Shown: positions 1-7,475, numbered from the stretch's first letter. The stretch: 11,301 nt of DNA from Deltaproteobacteria bacterium (GCA_016875255.1 VGRU01000110.1:1-11301); one strand, 5' to 3'. Program-made: numbers and translations. The notes: generated by a model not told the origin, from the letters alone.

Positions 1-1404
1 TATACGGGATTTCCGGAGATGATGGATGGAAGAGTCAAGACCCTCCACCCGAAAGTCCACGGAGGCCTCCTAGGTCAGAGGTCGAAGCCGGAGCATGTCC
101 GGAAGATGAAGGAACACGGGATCCTTCCCATTGACCTCGTGGCGGTCAATCTTTACCCCTTTGAAGCGACCGTGGCAAGGGAGGATTGCAGCCTTGAGGA
201 TGCCATCGAAAATATCGATATTGGCGGGCCCACCATGCTCAGGTCGGCGGCCAAGAATTATCCGGATGTGACCGTTGTGGTCGACCCGGGTGATTATGAT
301 TTGATCCTCTCCGAATTGAAGGAAAAAGGAGAGGTTTCCGTTGAAACCAATTTCCGATTGGCCAAAAAGGTTTTTCAACATACCGCCCGGTACGATGGCG
401 CCATTTCCAATTATCTCGGTCAGATCGAAAAGGGAAAGAAGGCCATTGAATTTCCGGAGACATTTACATTTCAGGTGAAGAAGACGCAGGAATTACGATA
501 CGGAGAGAACCCCCACCAGAAGGCGGCCTTCTACCGGGAATACCTGTTGACTGAACCCTCCGTCTCAAATGCCCTCCAGCTGCAGGGCAAAGAATTGTCC
601 TATAACAATATCCTTGATCTTGACTCCGCCTATGAGACGGTTAAAGAATTCGAGGAGCAGGCCGTTGTCATCATCAAGCATAATAACCCCTGCGGGGCGG
701 CCACCTCCTTGGCAAGTTTGGCTGACGCCTATCGAAAGGCGAGGGACTGCGATCCGGTTTCTGCCTTTGGCGGGATTGTCGGCTTCAACCGGCGGGTCGA
801 TCCGGAAACGGCGAGGGAGATGCGGGACATCTTTCTCGAAGCGATCATCGCTCCAGGTTTTGATCCGGAGGCGCTGGAGATTCTGAAGGCCAAAAAGGAT
901 CTCCGGATTCTTCAAACACCTCCCCTTGCTTCCTTTGCCCTTCAAAAGGGATTCGATCTTAGAAGGGTTGTTGGAGGCCTTCTGGTTCAAGACAGGGACC
1001 TTGGCAAGGTTCCGATGGACCAGTGGAAGGTGGTGACGAAGAGGAAACCGACAGAGGAAGAGAAAAGGGCGATGGCTTTCGGATGGAAGGTGGCCAAGCA
1101 TGTCAAATCGAACGCCATCATTCTCGTCCGGGAGGACCGGACGATTGGAATCGGAGCAGGCCAGATGAGTCGTGTGGATTCGACCCGGCTGGCAGTGATG
1201 AAGGCAAAATCTTCGACCAAAGGAACGGTTTTAGCCTCGGATGCGATGTTTCCGTTCAGGGATGGAGTGGATACGGGAGCAGAGGCAGGCGCTGTGGCGA
1301 TCATCCAACCCGGCGGATCGATTCGGGACGATGAGGTGATTGCCGCTGCCGATGAATACAACATCGCCATGGTCTTTACAGGGATGAGACACTTCCGGCA
1401 CTAA
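1..1404 (+). CDS. purH: Bifunctional AICAR transformylase / IMP cyclohydrolase PurH (5' end outside window)
   Basis: PurH performs the last two steps of IMP synthesis: formylation of AICAR with 10-formyl-THF, then ring closure of FAICAR. The reading frame is open from base 1 ([20 protein letters not shown]), so the first visible ATG at 19 is internal. The 467 visible residues suggest roughly 60 N-terminal residues are missing compared with the usual 510-530. The remaining MGS-like cyclohydrolase domain includes DGRVKTLHP at residues 9-17. The transformylase domain follows, with [14 protein letters not shown] and the catalytic Lys-His pair in IIKHNNPCG (K226, H227 of the fragment). The C-terminus is the typical [14 protein letters not shown] ... 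[10 protein letters not shown]. No damage is visible. purD lies 266 bases downstream on the same strand, a common purine gene pairing, although a repeat element separates the two. Family assignment is very secure. Confidence 0.97.
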   Translation, partial: YTGFPEMMDGRVKTLHPKVHGGLLGQRSKPEHVRKMKEHGILPIDLVAVNLYPFEATVAREDCSLEDAIENIDIGGPTMLRSAAKNYPDVTVVVDPGDYDLILSELKEKGEVSVETNFRLAKKVFQHTARYDGAISNYLGQIEKGKKAIEFPETFTFQVKKTQELRYGENPHQKAAFYREYLLTEPSVSNALQLQGKELSYNNILDLDSAYETVKEFEEQAVVIIKHNNPCGAATSLASLADAYRKARDCDPVSAFGGIVGFNRRVDPETAREMRDIFLEAIIAPGFDPEALEILKAKKDLRILQTPPLASFALQKGFDLRRVVGGLLVQDRDLGKVPMDQWKVVTKRKPTEEEKRAMAFGWKVAKHVKSNAIILVREDRTIGIGAGQMSRVDSTRLAVMKAKSSTKGTVLASDAMFPFRDGVDTGAEAGAVAIIQPGGSIRDDEVIAAADEYNIAMVFTGMRHFRH

Positions 1405-1412
1405 AAAGTTTT

Positions 1413-1646
1413 TAAGTGACTAAAGTGACTAAAATGCCTAAAGTTTCAAAAACTCATTTATTAAGAGTCCCAAAATTGTAACAAGATCAATTTGTAAAAT
1501 CCCTCCTAACCTCCCTTTGCTAAAGGGAGGAATTACCCCTCTTTGGCAAAGAGGGGAGAGGGGAGATTTTCCGATGCTTATTTCAATTCAATTAAGACTG
1601 TTAGTAACTTTAGGCACTTTAGCTCACTTTTAACTTTAGTCACTTA
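1413..1646. repeat. MITE-like composite element with 14-bp terminal inverted repeats
   Basis: It fills most of the purH-purD gap. The outer arms are perfect 14-bp inverted repeats, TAAGTGACTAAAGT at 1413-1426 and its complement at 1633-1646. A nested 10-bp pair, GCCTAAAGTT, lies at 1436-1445 and its complement at 1606-1615. The left arm is built from short tandem units (GTGACTAAA, ATGCCTAAA). The middle (about 1493-1570) holds two hairpins of CCTCCCTTT/AAAGGGAGG and CCCCTCTTT/AAAGAGGGG type. The same core, beginning TTTGTAAAATCCCTCC, recurs at 4371-4480. No open reading frame of note is present. Folded as RNA it would form a long branched hairpin, which could affect read-through from purH to purD. 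Confidence 0.75.
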
Positions 1647-1670
1647 CAGTTTATTGAATATGAGGTTCAT

Positions 1671-2945
1671 ATGAAGGTACTGGTGGTGGGTGGTGGCGGC
1701 AGGGAACACGCCCTGGTCTGGAAGATCGCACAGAGCCCGAAGGTATCGAAGGTCTATTGCGCTCCGGGTAATGCCGGCATCTCCGAACAGGCGGCCCTCG
1801 TCCCCATCAAGGCGAATGATCTGAATGGCCTTCTCAGTTTTGCCCTGGAAGAGAGGATTGACCTGACCGTGGTCGGTCCAGAAGAACCGCTCACCAGAGG
1901 GATTGTCGATCTCTTCGAGTCGAAGGGACTTTCGGTTTTCGGAGCGAGCCAGAGAGCAGCGGAGCTCGAAGGAAGCAAGGCCTTTGCCAAGGAGATGATG
2001 AAGAAGTACCACCTTCCCACTGCCTCTTACGAGGTCTTCGAAGACCGGCAGAGGGCGATTGACTATATTCAGAAGCAGGGCGCTCCAATTGTGGTGAAGG
2101 CGGATGGTTTGGCGGCAGGCAAAGGAGTGATCCTCTGCAAAACAGTGGAGGAAGCCATCGGGGCTATCGATCAAATCATGATGGAGAAGGTCTTCGGGGA
2201 GGCGGGTAACCGGGTTGTGATCGAGGAATATCTTGTGGGAGAAGAGGCTTCTTATCTCGCCTTCACGGATGGAAAGGCGATTCTTCCCCTGGCCTCCTCA
2301 CAGGATCATAAAGCGGTTTTTGACGGAGATGAAGGGCCCAACACCGGAGGGATGGGAGCTTATTCTCCTGCGCCCGTAGTGACAGACGAAGTCAATGATA
2401 GAATCGTTGAGAAAATTTTAAGGCCGATCATTCAGGGAATGGCAGAAGAGGGGAGACCTTACAAGGGCGTCATCTATGCCGGCCTGATGATTGACAATGG
2501 CCATCCAAAAGTGTTGGAATTTAACGCTCGCTTCGGAGACCCCGAAACCCAGCCGGTATTGATGCGGATGAAAGGAGATATCATTCCCATCCTGCAGGCC
2601 TGTATCGAAGGGAATCTCTCCCGGTGTAAAATCGAATGGGAGAATAAGGCTTCGGTCTGCGTGGTCATGGCCTCGAAGGGATATCCCGGAGACTACGAAA
2701 AGGGAAAGGTGATCGAGGGCTTTAAAGAGGTGTCTCTCGTGGAGGATGTCTTTGTCTTTCATGCCGGCACGGCATTAGCCAATGGCAAGATGGTCACCAA
2801 CGGAGGAAGGGTGTTGGGCGTGACAGGCCTGGGAGAGAATATTCCTAAGGCGATCGAAAGAACCTATCAGGCCGTTCAAAAGATTTCCTGGGAGGGAGTC
2901 CATTACCGGAAGGATATCGGAAAGAAGGCATTGTGCTGGCTGTAA
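1671..2945 (+). CDS. purD: Phosphoribosylamine--glycine ligase (GAR synthetase) PurD
   Basis: PurD is a cytoplasmic ATP-grasp ligase that joins glycine to 5-phosphoribosylamine, the second step of IMP synthesis. The 424 residues match the normal bacterial length. Visible signatures are the N-terminal VVGGGGREHALVWK (residues 5-18), the ATP-grasp loop VVKADGLAAGKGV (141-153), SSQDHKAVFDGDEGPNTGG (209-227) and the metal/phosphate-binding NARFGDPETQ (285-294). The ATG at 1671 follows TGAGG at 1661-1665 with 5 bases between, a reasonable ribosome-binding site. The inverted-repeat element upstream ends only 24 bases before the start, so any promoter must lie within it or further upstream. No internal stop or missing core residue is seen. 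Confidence 0.97.
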   Translation: MKVLVVGGGGREHALVWKIAQSPKVSKVYCAPGNAGISEQAALVPIKANDLNGLLSFALEERIDLTVVGPEEPLTRGIVDLFESKGLSVFGASQRAAELEGSKAFAKEMMKKYHLPTASYEVFEDRQRAIDYIQKQGAPIVVKADGLAAGKGVILCKTVEEAIGAIDQIMMEKVFGEAGNRVVIEEYLVGEEASYLAFTDGKAILPLASSQDHKAVFDGDEGPNTGGMGAYSPAPVVTDEVNDRIVEKILRPIIQGMAEEGRPYKGVIYAGLMIDNGHPKVLEFNARFGDPETQPVLMRMKGDIIPILQACIEGNLSRCKIEWENKASVCVVMASKGYPGDYEKGKVIEGFKEVSLVEDVFVFHAGTALANGKMVTNGGRVLGVTGLGENIPKAIERTYQAVQKISWEGVHYRKDIGKKALCWL

Positions 2946-2980
2946 TCCCCTTTTTAGAGACTGTATCGCAATTCTTTTTT

Positions 2981-3068
2981 GTCACCCTGAATTTATTTCA
3001 GGGTCTGAATTATTTGGATGTCTAAACAAACCTGTACCAAAGAGATTCTGAACCAAGTTCAGAATGAC
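2981..3068. repeat. Dispersed intergenic palindrome (paired hairpins, GTCA...TGAC ends)
   Basis: Two hairpins face each other. The first is CCCTGAA...TTCAGGG at 2985-3003. The second is ATTCTGAAC...GTTCAGAAT at 3045-3065. Short inverted GTCA/TGAC ends enclose both. Read as protein it gives only low-complexity phrases typical of this kind of intergenic repeat, so it is treated as non-coding. It sits between purD and the dehydrogenase gene and overlaps the upstream in-frame ATG at 3064, which argues against that start. Confidence 0.75.
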
Positions 3069-3084
3069 ACCTTCATTTAATAAT

Positions 3085-3088
3085 GGAG
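3085..3088 (+). promoter_or_regulatory. Ribosome-binding site that decides the 3097 start
   Basis: GGAG lies 8 bases before ATG 3097. The alternative in-frame ATG at 3064 sits inside the hairpin repeat and would add 11 residues unlike the family N-terminus. MYKIAVIPGDGTGPE is the canonical beginning. Confidence 0.7.
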
Positions 3089-3096
3089 ACTTGAGC

Positions 3097-4152
3097 ATGT
3101 ACAAAATCGCAGTGATTCCTGGAGACGGAACCGGTCCTGAAGTGGTGGCCGAGGGGCTGAAGGTTCTGAAAGCCGTCTCCGAAAAGTTCAATTTCGAATA
3201 TCAGCTGGTCCATTATGATTTAAGCGGTGAGCGTTACCTCAAGACCGGTGAGATTCTTCCTGATTCGATTCTAAAAGAATTGAAAAAGGCGGATGCCATC
3301 TATCTCGGAGCTATCGGCCACCCGGACGTAAAACCGGGAATCCTCGAAAAGGGGATTTTGCTGAGGACCCGTTTTGAACTGGACCAATATATCAACCTGA
3401 GGCCTGTCAAACTCTACCCTGGGGTCGAAACACCTTTAAAAGACAAAAGACCCGAGGACATTGATTTCATCGTCGTTCGGGAGAATACGGAGGGGGCCTA
3501 TTTAGGAGCAGGAGGATTTCATAAAAAGGGCACGCCTGACGAGATTGCGATTCAGGAAGCAATTCATACCCGAAAAGGGGTGGAGCGGTGCATCCGTTAT
3601 GCGTTTGAATACTGCCGGAAGCGGAATAAAAGGAAAAAAGTCACGCTCTGCGGAAAAACGAATGTTCTCACCTATGCCTTCGACCTCTGGGAGAGAACTT
3701 TCAAGGAGGTGGCAAAGGAATTTCAAGATATTGAGACCGATTATGCTCATGTGGACGCCATCTGTATGTGGATGGTGAAGAACCCGGAATGGTTCGATGT
3801 GATCGTAACTGACAATATGTTCGGAGACATCATCACTGATTTGGCGGCTATGATTCAGGGAGGATTGGGAATTGCGGCCGGAGGGAATATCAATCCTCGG
3901 GGTGTTTCGATGTTCGAGCCAATGGGTGGCTCCGCTCCTAAATATACGGGGAAGGGGGTTGTGAGCCCTCTGGCGGCGATCGGGGCCTGTCAGATGATGC
4001 TCGAAACCCTCGGAGAAGAAAAAGCCGCAAAGAAAATCGAAGCGGCCGTCATGAAGGTGGTCCAAAATGATGTGAGGAGTCTGACCGCCGGCAAAATGGG
4101 ATTCAGCACCTCCGAGGTTGGGGATCTGGTGGTGAAGTATATAAAGAAATAA
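3097..4152 (+). CDS. Isocitrate/isopropylmalate dehydrogenase family protein (LeuB-like)
   Basis: This 351-residue enzyme belongs to the beta-decarboxylating dehydrogenase family (3-isopropylmalate, isocitrate, homoisocitrate, tartrate). In order it shows GDGTGPE (9-15), the substrate arginines in LLRTRFELDQYINLRP (R90, R92, R102), VRENTEGAY with R128 and Y135, catalytic K187 in GKTNVLTYAFD, and the metal aspartates D220, D244 and D248 (FGDIITD). General sequence style and length are closest to LeuB of the actinobacterial type. The cofactor loop is unusual: EPMGGSAPKYTGKGVV (274-289) carries Lys282-Tyr283. LeuB usually has HGSAPD there, and NADP-dependent isocitrate dehydrogenase has HGTAPKY. 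Substrate and cofactor are therefore uncertain: 3-isopropylmalate is a candidate, but no leuA, leuC or leuD is in the window. Family certain, exact reaction not. Confidence 0.88.
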   Translation: MYKIAVIPGDGTGPEVVAEGLKVLKAVSEKFNFEYQLVHYDLSGERYLKTGEILPDSILKELKKADAIYLGAIGHPDVKPGILEKGILLRTRFELDQYINLRPVKLYPGVETPLKDKRPEDIDFIVVRENTEGAYLGAGGFHKKGTPDEIAIQEAIHTRKGVERCIRYAFEYCRKRNKRKKVTLCGKTNVLTYAFDLWERTFKEVAKEFQDIETDYAHVDAICMWMVKNPEWFDVIVTDNMFGDIITDLAAMIQGGLGIAAGGNINPRGVSMFEPMGGSAPKYTGKGVVSPLAAIGACQMMLETLGEEKAAKKIEAAVMKVVQNDVRSLTAGKMGFSTSEVGDLVVKYIKK

Positions 4153-4301
4153 TAACCAATGTCCAAGCACCAATAATCAAATAATAACCAATGTTCCAAT
4201 AACCAATTTTAAAACCTCCTTTATTAAATGTTTATTTGTTGATCTGGTTTGGTTATTTGAAAATTGGGATTTATTTGGAGCTTGGGATTTGGTTATTGGA
4301 A
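4151..4301. repeat. Imperfect inverted repeat rich in CCAATAACCAA units
   Basis: Directly after the dehydrogenase stop, tandem variants of AATAACCAAT(G)TCCAA run from 4151 to about 4210. They are answered by the reverse complement at about 4235-4301. One perfect pair is TTCCAATAACCAA at 4194-4206 with TTGGTTATTGGAA at 4289-4301. The region is AT-rich, has no usable coding frame, and may act as a transcript 3' hairpin. Confidence 0.65.
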
Positions 4302-4370
4302 TTTCAATTGTATCGATTTAATTAGAGTCTGTTTATAAACTAAAGGTAACACTTTAGCGGTTTGAAAATC

Positions 4371-4480
4371 TTTGTAAAATCCCTCCCGACCTCCCTCCTT
4401 CGGCAAACTCAGGACAGGTTTGCCAAAGGGAGGAGATAAGGGTTTCCCCCTTTGGAAAAGGGGGATTAAGGGGGATTTTA
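4371..4480. repeat. Core hairpin repeat shared with the purH-purD gap
   Basis: It begins TTTGTAAAATCCCTCC and ends GGGGGATTTTA. It contains CCTCCCTCCTTCGGCAAAC facing GTTTGCCAAAGGGAGG and then a CCCCCTTT/AAAGGGGG hairpin. It is the same family as 1491-1570 in the other intergenic element. The open frame on the minus strand through it is repeat translation, not a gene. Confidence 0.75.
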
Positions 4481-4563
4481 TGATGAATCTTTTGGTCAAT
4501 TGACTCGTAAAACTCTTTTTTTCAAAATGCTAAAGTGATACAACTAAAGGTTTTCAAAAAGGT

Positions 4564-4635
4564 CGTCATTCCGGCGAAGGCCGGAATCCGGTAATTTCAA
4601 AACCTTCTGGATGCCGGATCAAGTCCGGCATGACG
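4564..4635. repeat. CGTCATTCCGG-type intergenic palindromic repeat
   Basis: The ends CGTCATTCCGG and CCGGCATGACG pair at 10 of 11 positions. Two inner hairpins, CCGGCGAAGGCCGG and CCGGATCAAGTCCGG, complete the element. This is a widespread style of bacterial dispersed palindrome. It lies within the larger 4317-4669 unit. Confidence 0.8.
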
Positions 4636-4716
4636 GGGAAAGGGCATTTATAAACAGACTCTAATTAAAATCGGAGTCCACAAACTTTAGCTAAAAATTG
4701 AGATGTAGGAGGCGGT

Positions 4717-5523
4717 ATGGAATGGGGAATGAAGAATCGTTTGGCGCAGTTGGTTCAACCGGATGGGCATTGTCTCTTTTTGCCTATCGATCATGGCTAT
4801 TTTCAGGGACCTACCCGTAAACTGGAGAAACCCGGTGAGACGATCAAACCCCTGCTTCCCTATTGCGATGCTCTCTTTGTAACCAGGGGTGTGCTTCGGG
4901 CCTCAATCGATCCTGAACATACGAAACCCATCATCCTCAGGGCTTCGGGTGGAACCAGCATGGTTGGGAAAGATCTATCCGACGAAGGTCTCACGACCTC
5001 TATGGAGGAGGCCATACGGCTCAATGTGGCGGCAGTGGGCATCTCGATCTTTGTCGGGAGCGATCATGAGAAAGAGAATCTTCTCAATCTTGCCAAACTG
5101 GTGGACGAGGGAGAGAAATACGGCATCCCTGTGATGGCTGTGACTGCAGTGGGGAAGGAGTTGGAAAAAAGGGATGCCCGCTACCTTGCATTAAGCAGCC
5201 GGATTGCCGCGGAATTAGGCGCAAGGATTGTGAAGACCTACTGGTGCGAGAACTTTGATAAGGTGGTCAATGGCTGTCCCGTTCCTGTGGTCATGGCCGG
5301 AGGGCCAAAAGTCGACACGGATCTGGAGGTTTTTCAGTTTGTCCATGACGGAATGGAAAAGGGAGCCATTGGCGTCAACCTTGGGAGAAATATCTGGCAA
5401 AACGAGCATCCGGTGGCCATGATCAAAGCCCTGCGCGCCATCATCCACGAAAGGGCTTCGGTTAAGGAAGCCAATGCGATCTTCGAAGCAGAGAAGAAGA
5501 TAAAGAGAAATCAGAGCGATTAG
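4717..5523 (+). CDS. LsrF-like class I aldolase/thiolase (DhnA/DeoC family)
   Basis: A 268-residue TIM-barrel class I (Schiff-base) enzyme. The strongest recalled match is LsrF, the thiolase that cleaves 3-hydroxy-5-phosphonooxypentane-2,4-dione in AI-2 catabolism. Shared stretches are EWGMKNRL (2-9), LPIDHGYFQGPT (22-33), FVTRGVLRAS, LRASGGTSM, RLNVAAVGISIFVGS and GVNLGRNIWQNEHPVAM. K173 in RIVKTYW aligns with the catalytic lysine of LsrF. The protein lacks the roughly 30-residue LsrF N-terminal extension, as many DhnA-family members do. AGGAGG at 4707-4712 supports the ATG. No lsrK, lsrG, lsrR or transporter genes are nearby, so AI-2 processing is doubtful. A fructose-bisphosphate aldolase or aminodideoxyheptulosonate synthase-like role is possible. 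A dehydrogenase gene follows after 69 bases, suggesting a shared pathway. Confidence 0.88.
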   Translation: MEWGMKNRLAQLVQPDGHCLFLPIDHGYFQGPTRKLEKPGETIKPLLPYCDALFVTRGVLRASIDPEHTKPIILRASGGTSMVGKDLSDEGLTTSMEEAIRLNVAAVGISIFVGSDHEKENLLNLAKLVDEGEKYGIPVMAVTAVGKELEKRDARYLALSSRIAAELGARIVKTYWCENFDKVVNGCPVPVVMAGGPKVDTDLEVFQFVHDGMEKGAIGVNLGRNIWQNEHPVAMIKALRAIIHERASVKEANAIFEAEKKIKRNQSD

Positions 5524-5546
5524 TTCAGAGTTTTTAGTTTAAATCT

Positions 5547-5568
5547 CCGAACTCCGAACACCGAACTC
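5547..5568. repeat. Short tandem CGAACTC/CGAACAC units
   Basis: CCGAACTC, CGAACAC and CGAACTC follow one another in the 69-base gap between the aldolase and dehydrogenase genes. They are flanked by AGAGTTTTTAGTTT and AAAACTTTTTT stretches that partly pair with the units. It is a minor repeat and may not break the operon. Confidence 0.4.
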
Positions 5569-5592
5569 AAAACTTTTTTGTCCGGATAAACC

Positions 5593-6618
5593 ATGCGAGT
5601 GGCGATGTATTATAACAACAGGGATGTGAGGTTGGAGGAGAAGCCGATCCCCCGCATTGGCCCCGGTGAGGTGTTGGTCAAGGTTTTAGCCAGCGGCATC
5701 TGTGGCAGCGATGTGATGGAGTGGTACCGGATCAAAAAGGCGCCCCGGGTGCTTGGCCATGAGATTGCAGGAGAAATTATTGAAGTGGGGGAAGGGGTTA
5801 AAGATTATAAAATCGGCCATCGCGTTTTCGTCTCCCACCACGTCCCCTGCAATACCTGCCATTACTGCCTGAATGGGAATCATACGGTTTGCGACACCTT
5901 GAGGACGACCAATTTTGACCCGGGAGGTTTTTCAGAGTATATTCGTGTTCCAAAGATTAATGTGGACCGGGGCACATTTTTACTGCCCGAAGAGATCTCT
6001 TTTGAGGAGGGGGTCTTCATTGAGCCTCTGGCCTGCGTTCTCCGGGGACAGAGATTGGCAAAGCTTAGGCCCGGCCAGAGCGTTTTTATGATCGGCAGCG
6101 GAATTTCAGGGGTTCTTCATCTTGCGCTGGCAAAGACATCAGGCGCCGGGAGGGTGATTGCGTCCGATATCAATGAATATCGACTGAAATCAGCGAAACG
6201 GTTCGGAGCGGATGAGGCCCTCTCCGGAGAAGAGGTGAATCCTGAAAGGATTCGTGAGATCAATCATGGACGGTTGGTTGACCTGGTGATTGTCTGTGCC
6301 GGAAGCCTCTCGGCCTATAGACAGGCACTCGAATGTGTCGACCGGGGAGGAACGGTGTTATGTTTTGGACTGCTTCCACCGGGCGAGGAACTTTCTTTCC
6401 CCTTTTTCGATTTCTGGAACGATGGGATTACCCTTCTTCCTACCTATGGAGGAGCCCCAATAGATATTGTCCAGGCTATCGAATTGATACGGGCTCATCG
6501 TTTACCCCTCAAAGAGATAATCACCCACCGCCTTTCCTTGGCTGAAACAGGTCTCGGGTTTAAACTTGTTATGGATGCGAAAGAGTCCATCAAAGTCATC
6601 ATCGAACCACACCGATAA
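5593..6618 (+). CDS. Zinc-dependent medium-chain alcohol dehydrogenase
   Basis: A 341-residue member of the MDR superfamily that oxidises a secondary alcohol or polyol. The GroES-like half carries the catalytic zinc ligands C37 (GICGSD), H56-E57 (LGHE) and E144 (IEPLAC). The structural zinc cluster is C86, C89, C92 and C100 (PCNTCHYCLNGNHTVC). The Rossmann half has GSGISG (168-173) and, after the second strand, D192 (ASDINEYR), which favours NAD over NADP. Overall it resembles threonine/sorbitol/galactitol-phosphate dehydrogenases, but the substrate cannot be named. The ribosome-binding site before ATG 5593 is weak (CCGGATAAACC). The stop is only 6 bases before the next gene, so the two are probably co-transcribed with the upstream aldolase. 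Confidence 0.92.
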   Translation: MRVAMYYNNRDVRLEEKPIPRIGPGEVLVKVLASGICGSDVMEWYRIKKAPRVLGHEIAGEIIEVGEGVKDYKIGHRVFVSHHVPCNTCHYCLNGNHTVCDTLRTTNFDPGGFSEYIRVPKINVDRGTFLLPEEISFEEGVFIEPLACVLRGQRLAKLRPGQSVFMIGSGISGVLHLALAKTSGAGRVIASDINEYRLKSAKRFGADEALSGEEVNPERIREINHGRLVDLVIVCAGSLSAYRQALECVDRGGTVLCFGLLPPGEELSFPFFDFWNDGITLLPTYGGAPIDIVQAIELIRAHRLPLKEIITHRLSLAETGLGFKLVMDAKESIKVIIEPHR

Positions 6619-6624
6619 ACTTCT

Positions 6625-7233
6625 ATGTCTCAAAATTTTCTTTCAATTCAAAAAGAGTATTTAAAAAAAGCCTGGGCGCGGCCGATTCGAGAACTTGAGG
6701 TTGCGCTTCCTGCTCATTATGCGGAGAATTGCTTCCATTTTCAGGCTTTTGGGGAGCCCTGCGAAATCCATCGAGAAGAGATCATTCTCGGTGGTGACCC
6801 CCTTCACAGCGCAGAAGGGGTATTAATCGCTATATATGCCAGTTTTGTTACGAACCAACCGATACAACTCCAACCCTTAAAGGCGTTTAGACAGTTTCCA
6901 GGAGGAATGAGTTATCAAGCCGCCTTTTCCATGAATGCAGAGAAGGTTCTCATTCCCCATGTTGAATCCATTCAGAAAAGACAAGAAGAACTCATCGCTC
7001 GCTTTTCCGGTACCCCTAACAAGGATGTCAAAAGATATGATTTCTCTTTTACTCTCCATCCTCTGCCAAACGTTCCCCTCTATTACTTATTCAATCTTCC
7101 CGATGAGGAATTTCCTGCTTCGGTCACCTGCCTCTTCAGCTCCAACGCCGACAGTTTCCTTCCCGTTGAAGGCCTCGCCGACACGGCCGAATACACCTCC
7201 AAAAAGATTATTCAATTGGTTACAAAACTCTAA
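6625..7233 (+). CDS. DUF3786 domain-containing protein
   Basis: A 202-residue soluble protein with no signal peptide or membrane segment. The central and C-terminal pattern matches my recollection of DUF3786: HREEIILGG and FPGGMSYQAAF, then DFSFTLHPLPNVPLYYLFN, then DEEFPASVTCLFSSNADSFL and a short tail helix. The function is unknown. The family is found mainly in strict anaerobes, and I recall members near corrinoid or one-carbon genes, but none is visible here. The ATG begins 6 bases after the dehydrogenase stop, with no strong ribosome-binding site of its own, suggesting translational coupling. It ends the metabolic half of the window. Confidence 0.72.
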   Translation: MSQNFLSIQKEYLKKAWARPIRELEVALPAHYAENCFHFQAFGEPCEIHREEIILGGDPLHSAEGVLIAIYASFVTNQPIQLQPLKAFRQFPGGMSYQAAFSMNAEKVLIPHVESIQKRQEELIARFSGTPNKDVKRYDFSFTLHPLPNVPLYYLFNLPDEEFPASVTCLFSSNADSFLPVEGLADTAEYTSKKIIQLVTKL

Positions 7234-7343
7234 ACTCTAAATCTAAATTCACAAGCATCATATTAAATCCATCTGACAGTCCAATCTTTTGTCATGGTTT
7301 CTGTCTCACTCTTCAAGAAACAATATCTAAAGTGTGTCAGGGA

Positions 7344-7372
7344 TTGTCATAAATTTCTGTTTCTGGTATAGT
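7344..7372 (+). promoter_or_regulatory. Near-consensus sigma-70 promoter
   Basis: TTGTCA (7344-7349) and TATAGT (7367-7372) are separated by exactly 17 bases. Each box differs from consensus at one position. The predicted start of transcription is near 7379. A second TTGTCAT...TTTCTGT block occurs 55 bases upstream at 7289, but without an equivalent -10 box. Confidence 0.65.
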
Positions 7373-7378
7373 GGGGCA

Positions 7379-7450
7379 AATTCCGGTGGGGGTGGATCTC
7401 ATGGATGGTCCAATGAAAGCCTATTCTCAAAAAGAATGGGCTTTTTTGTT
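7379..7450 (+). ncRNA. Putative short leader or small RNA of about 70 nt ahead of the ORF6N gene
   Basis: The span between the predicted start at about 7379 and the intrinsic terminator would yield a transcript of about 70 nt. Within it, GGTGGGGGTGG precedes an ATG at 7401 that could encode a 17-residue peptide, MDGPMKAYSQKEWAFLF, ending at 7454 across the terminator. No known riboswitch fold was recognised. It may be an attenuator leader for the ORF6N gene, a free small RNA, or chance. This is an inference from signals only. Confidence 0.35.
7416..7450 (+). terminator. Intrinsic terminator
   Basis: AAAGCCTATTCT (7416-7427) pairs with AGAATGGGCTTT (7433-7444) over 12 positions with one T-G pair. 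The loop is CAAAA and the stem runs into a T tract (TTTTTTGTTTT). It lies about 45-70 bases after the predicted promoter and directly before the first ORF6N-associated palindrome. Confidence 0.75.
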
Positions 7451-7475
7451 TTGAAATCACAAATTGTGATTTCAA
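7451..7475. promoter_or_regulatory. ORF6N-associated palindrome 1 (upstream)
   Basis: A perfect 12-bp inverted repeat around one central base at 7463, with core TCACAAATTGTGA. It is the first of three regularly spaced upstream copies. A role as an operator for the ORF6N protein, or as an RNA hairpin, is inferred from position and symmetry. On the plus strand its frame reads LKSQIVISR then stop. Confidence 0.6.

Larger units (their letters stand above)
4317..4669. repeat. 353-bp composite element with perfect 23-bp terminal inverted repeats
   Basis: Bases 4317-4339 are the exact reverse complement of 4647-4669. With a one-base gap the match continues into a flanking CGAT on both sides. A nested 9-bp pair, CACTTTAGC at 4350-4358 and GCTAAAGTG at 4529-4537, lies inside. 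Two further hairpin families are enclosed, at 4371-4480 and 4564-4635. It encodes no transposase, so it looks like a non-autonomous (MITE-like) unit or an insertion nest. It fills most of the 564-base gap before the aldolase gene; the only other material there is the inverted repeat at 4151-4301. Confidence 0.75.

Noticed and set aside
3064..3096. Earlier ATG for the isocitrate/isopropylmalate dehydrogenase gene
   Set aside because: It lies in the end of the hairpin repeat and adds residues unlike the family; GGAG before ATG 3097 fits better.
3502..4173. 223-codon minus-strand open frame opposite the dehydrogenase
   Set aside because: It is antisense to a well-conserved gene, and its sequence is the by-product of codon bias with no recognisable domain.
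4293..4499. Minus-strand open frame through the intergenic region
   Set aside because: Its translation (KSPLIPLFQRG type) is that of dispersed hairpin repeats, with no family resemblance.
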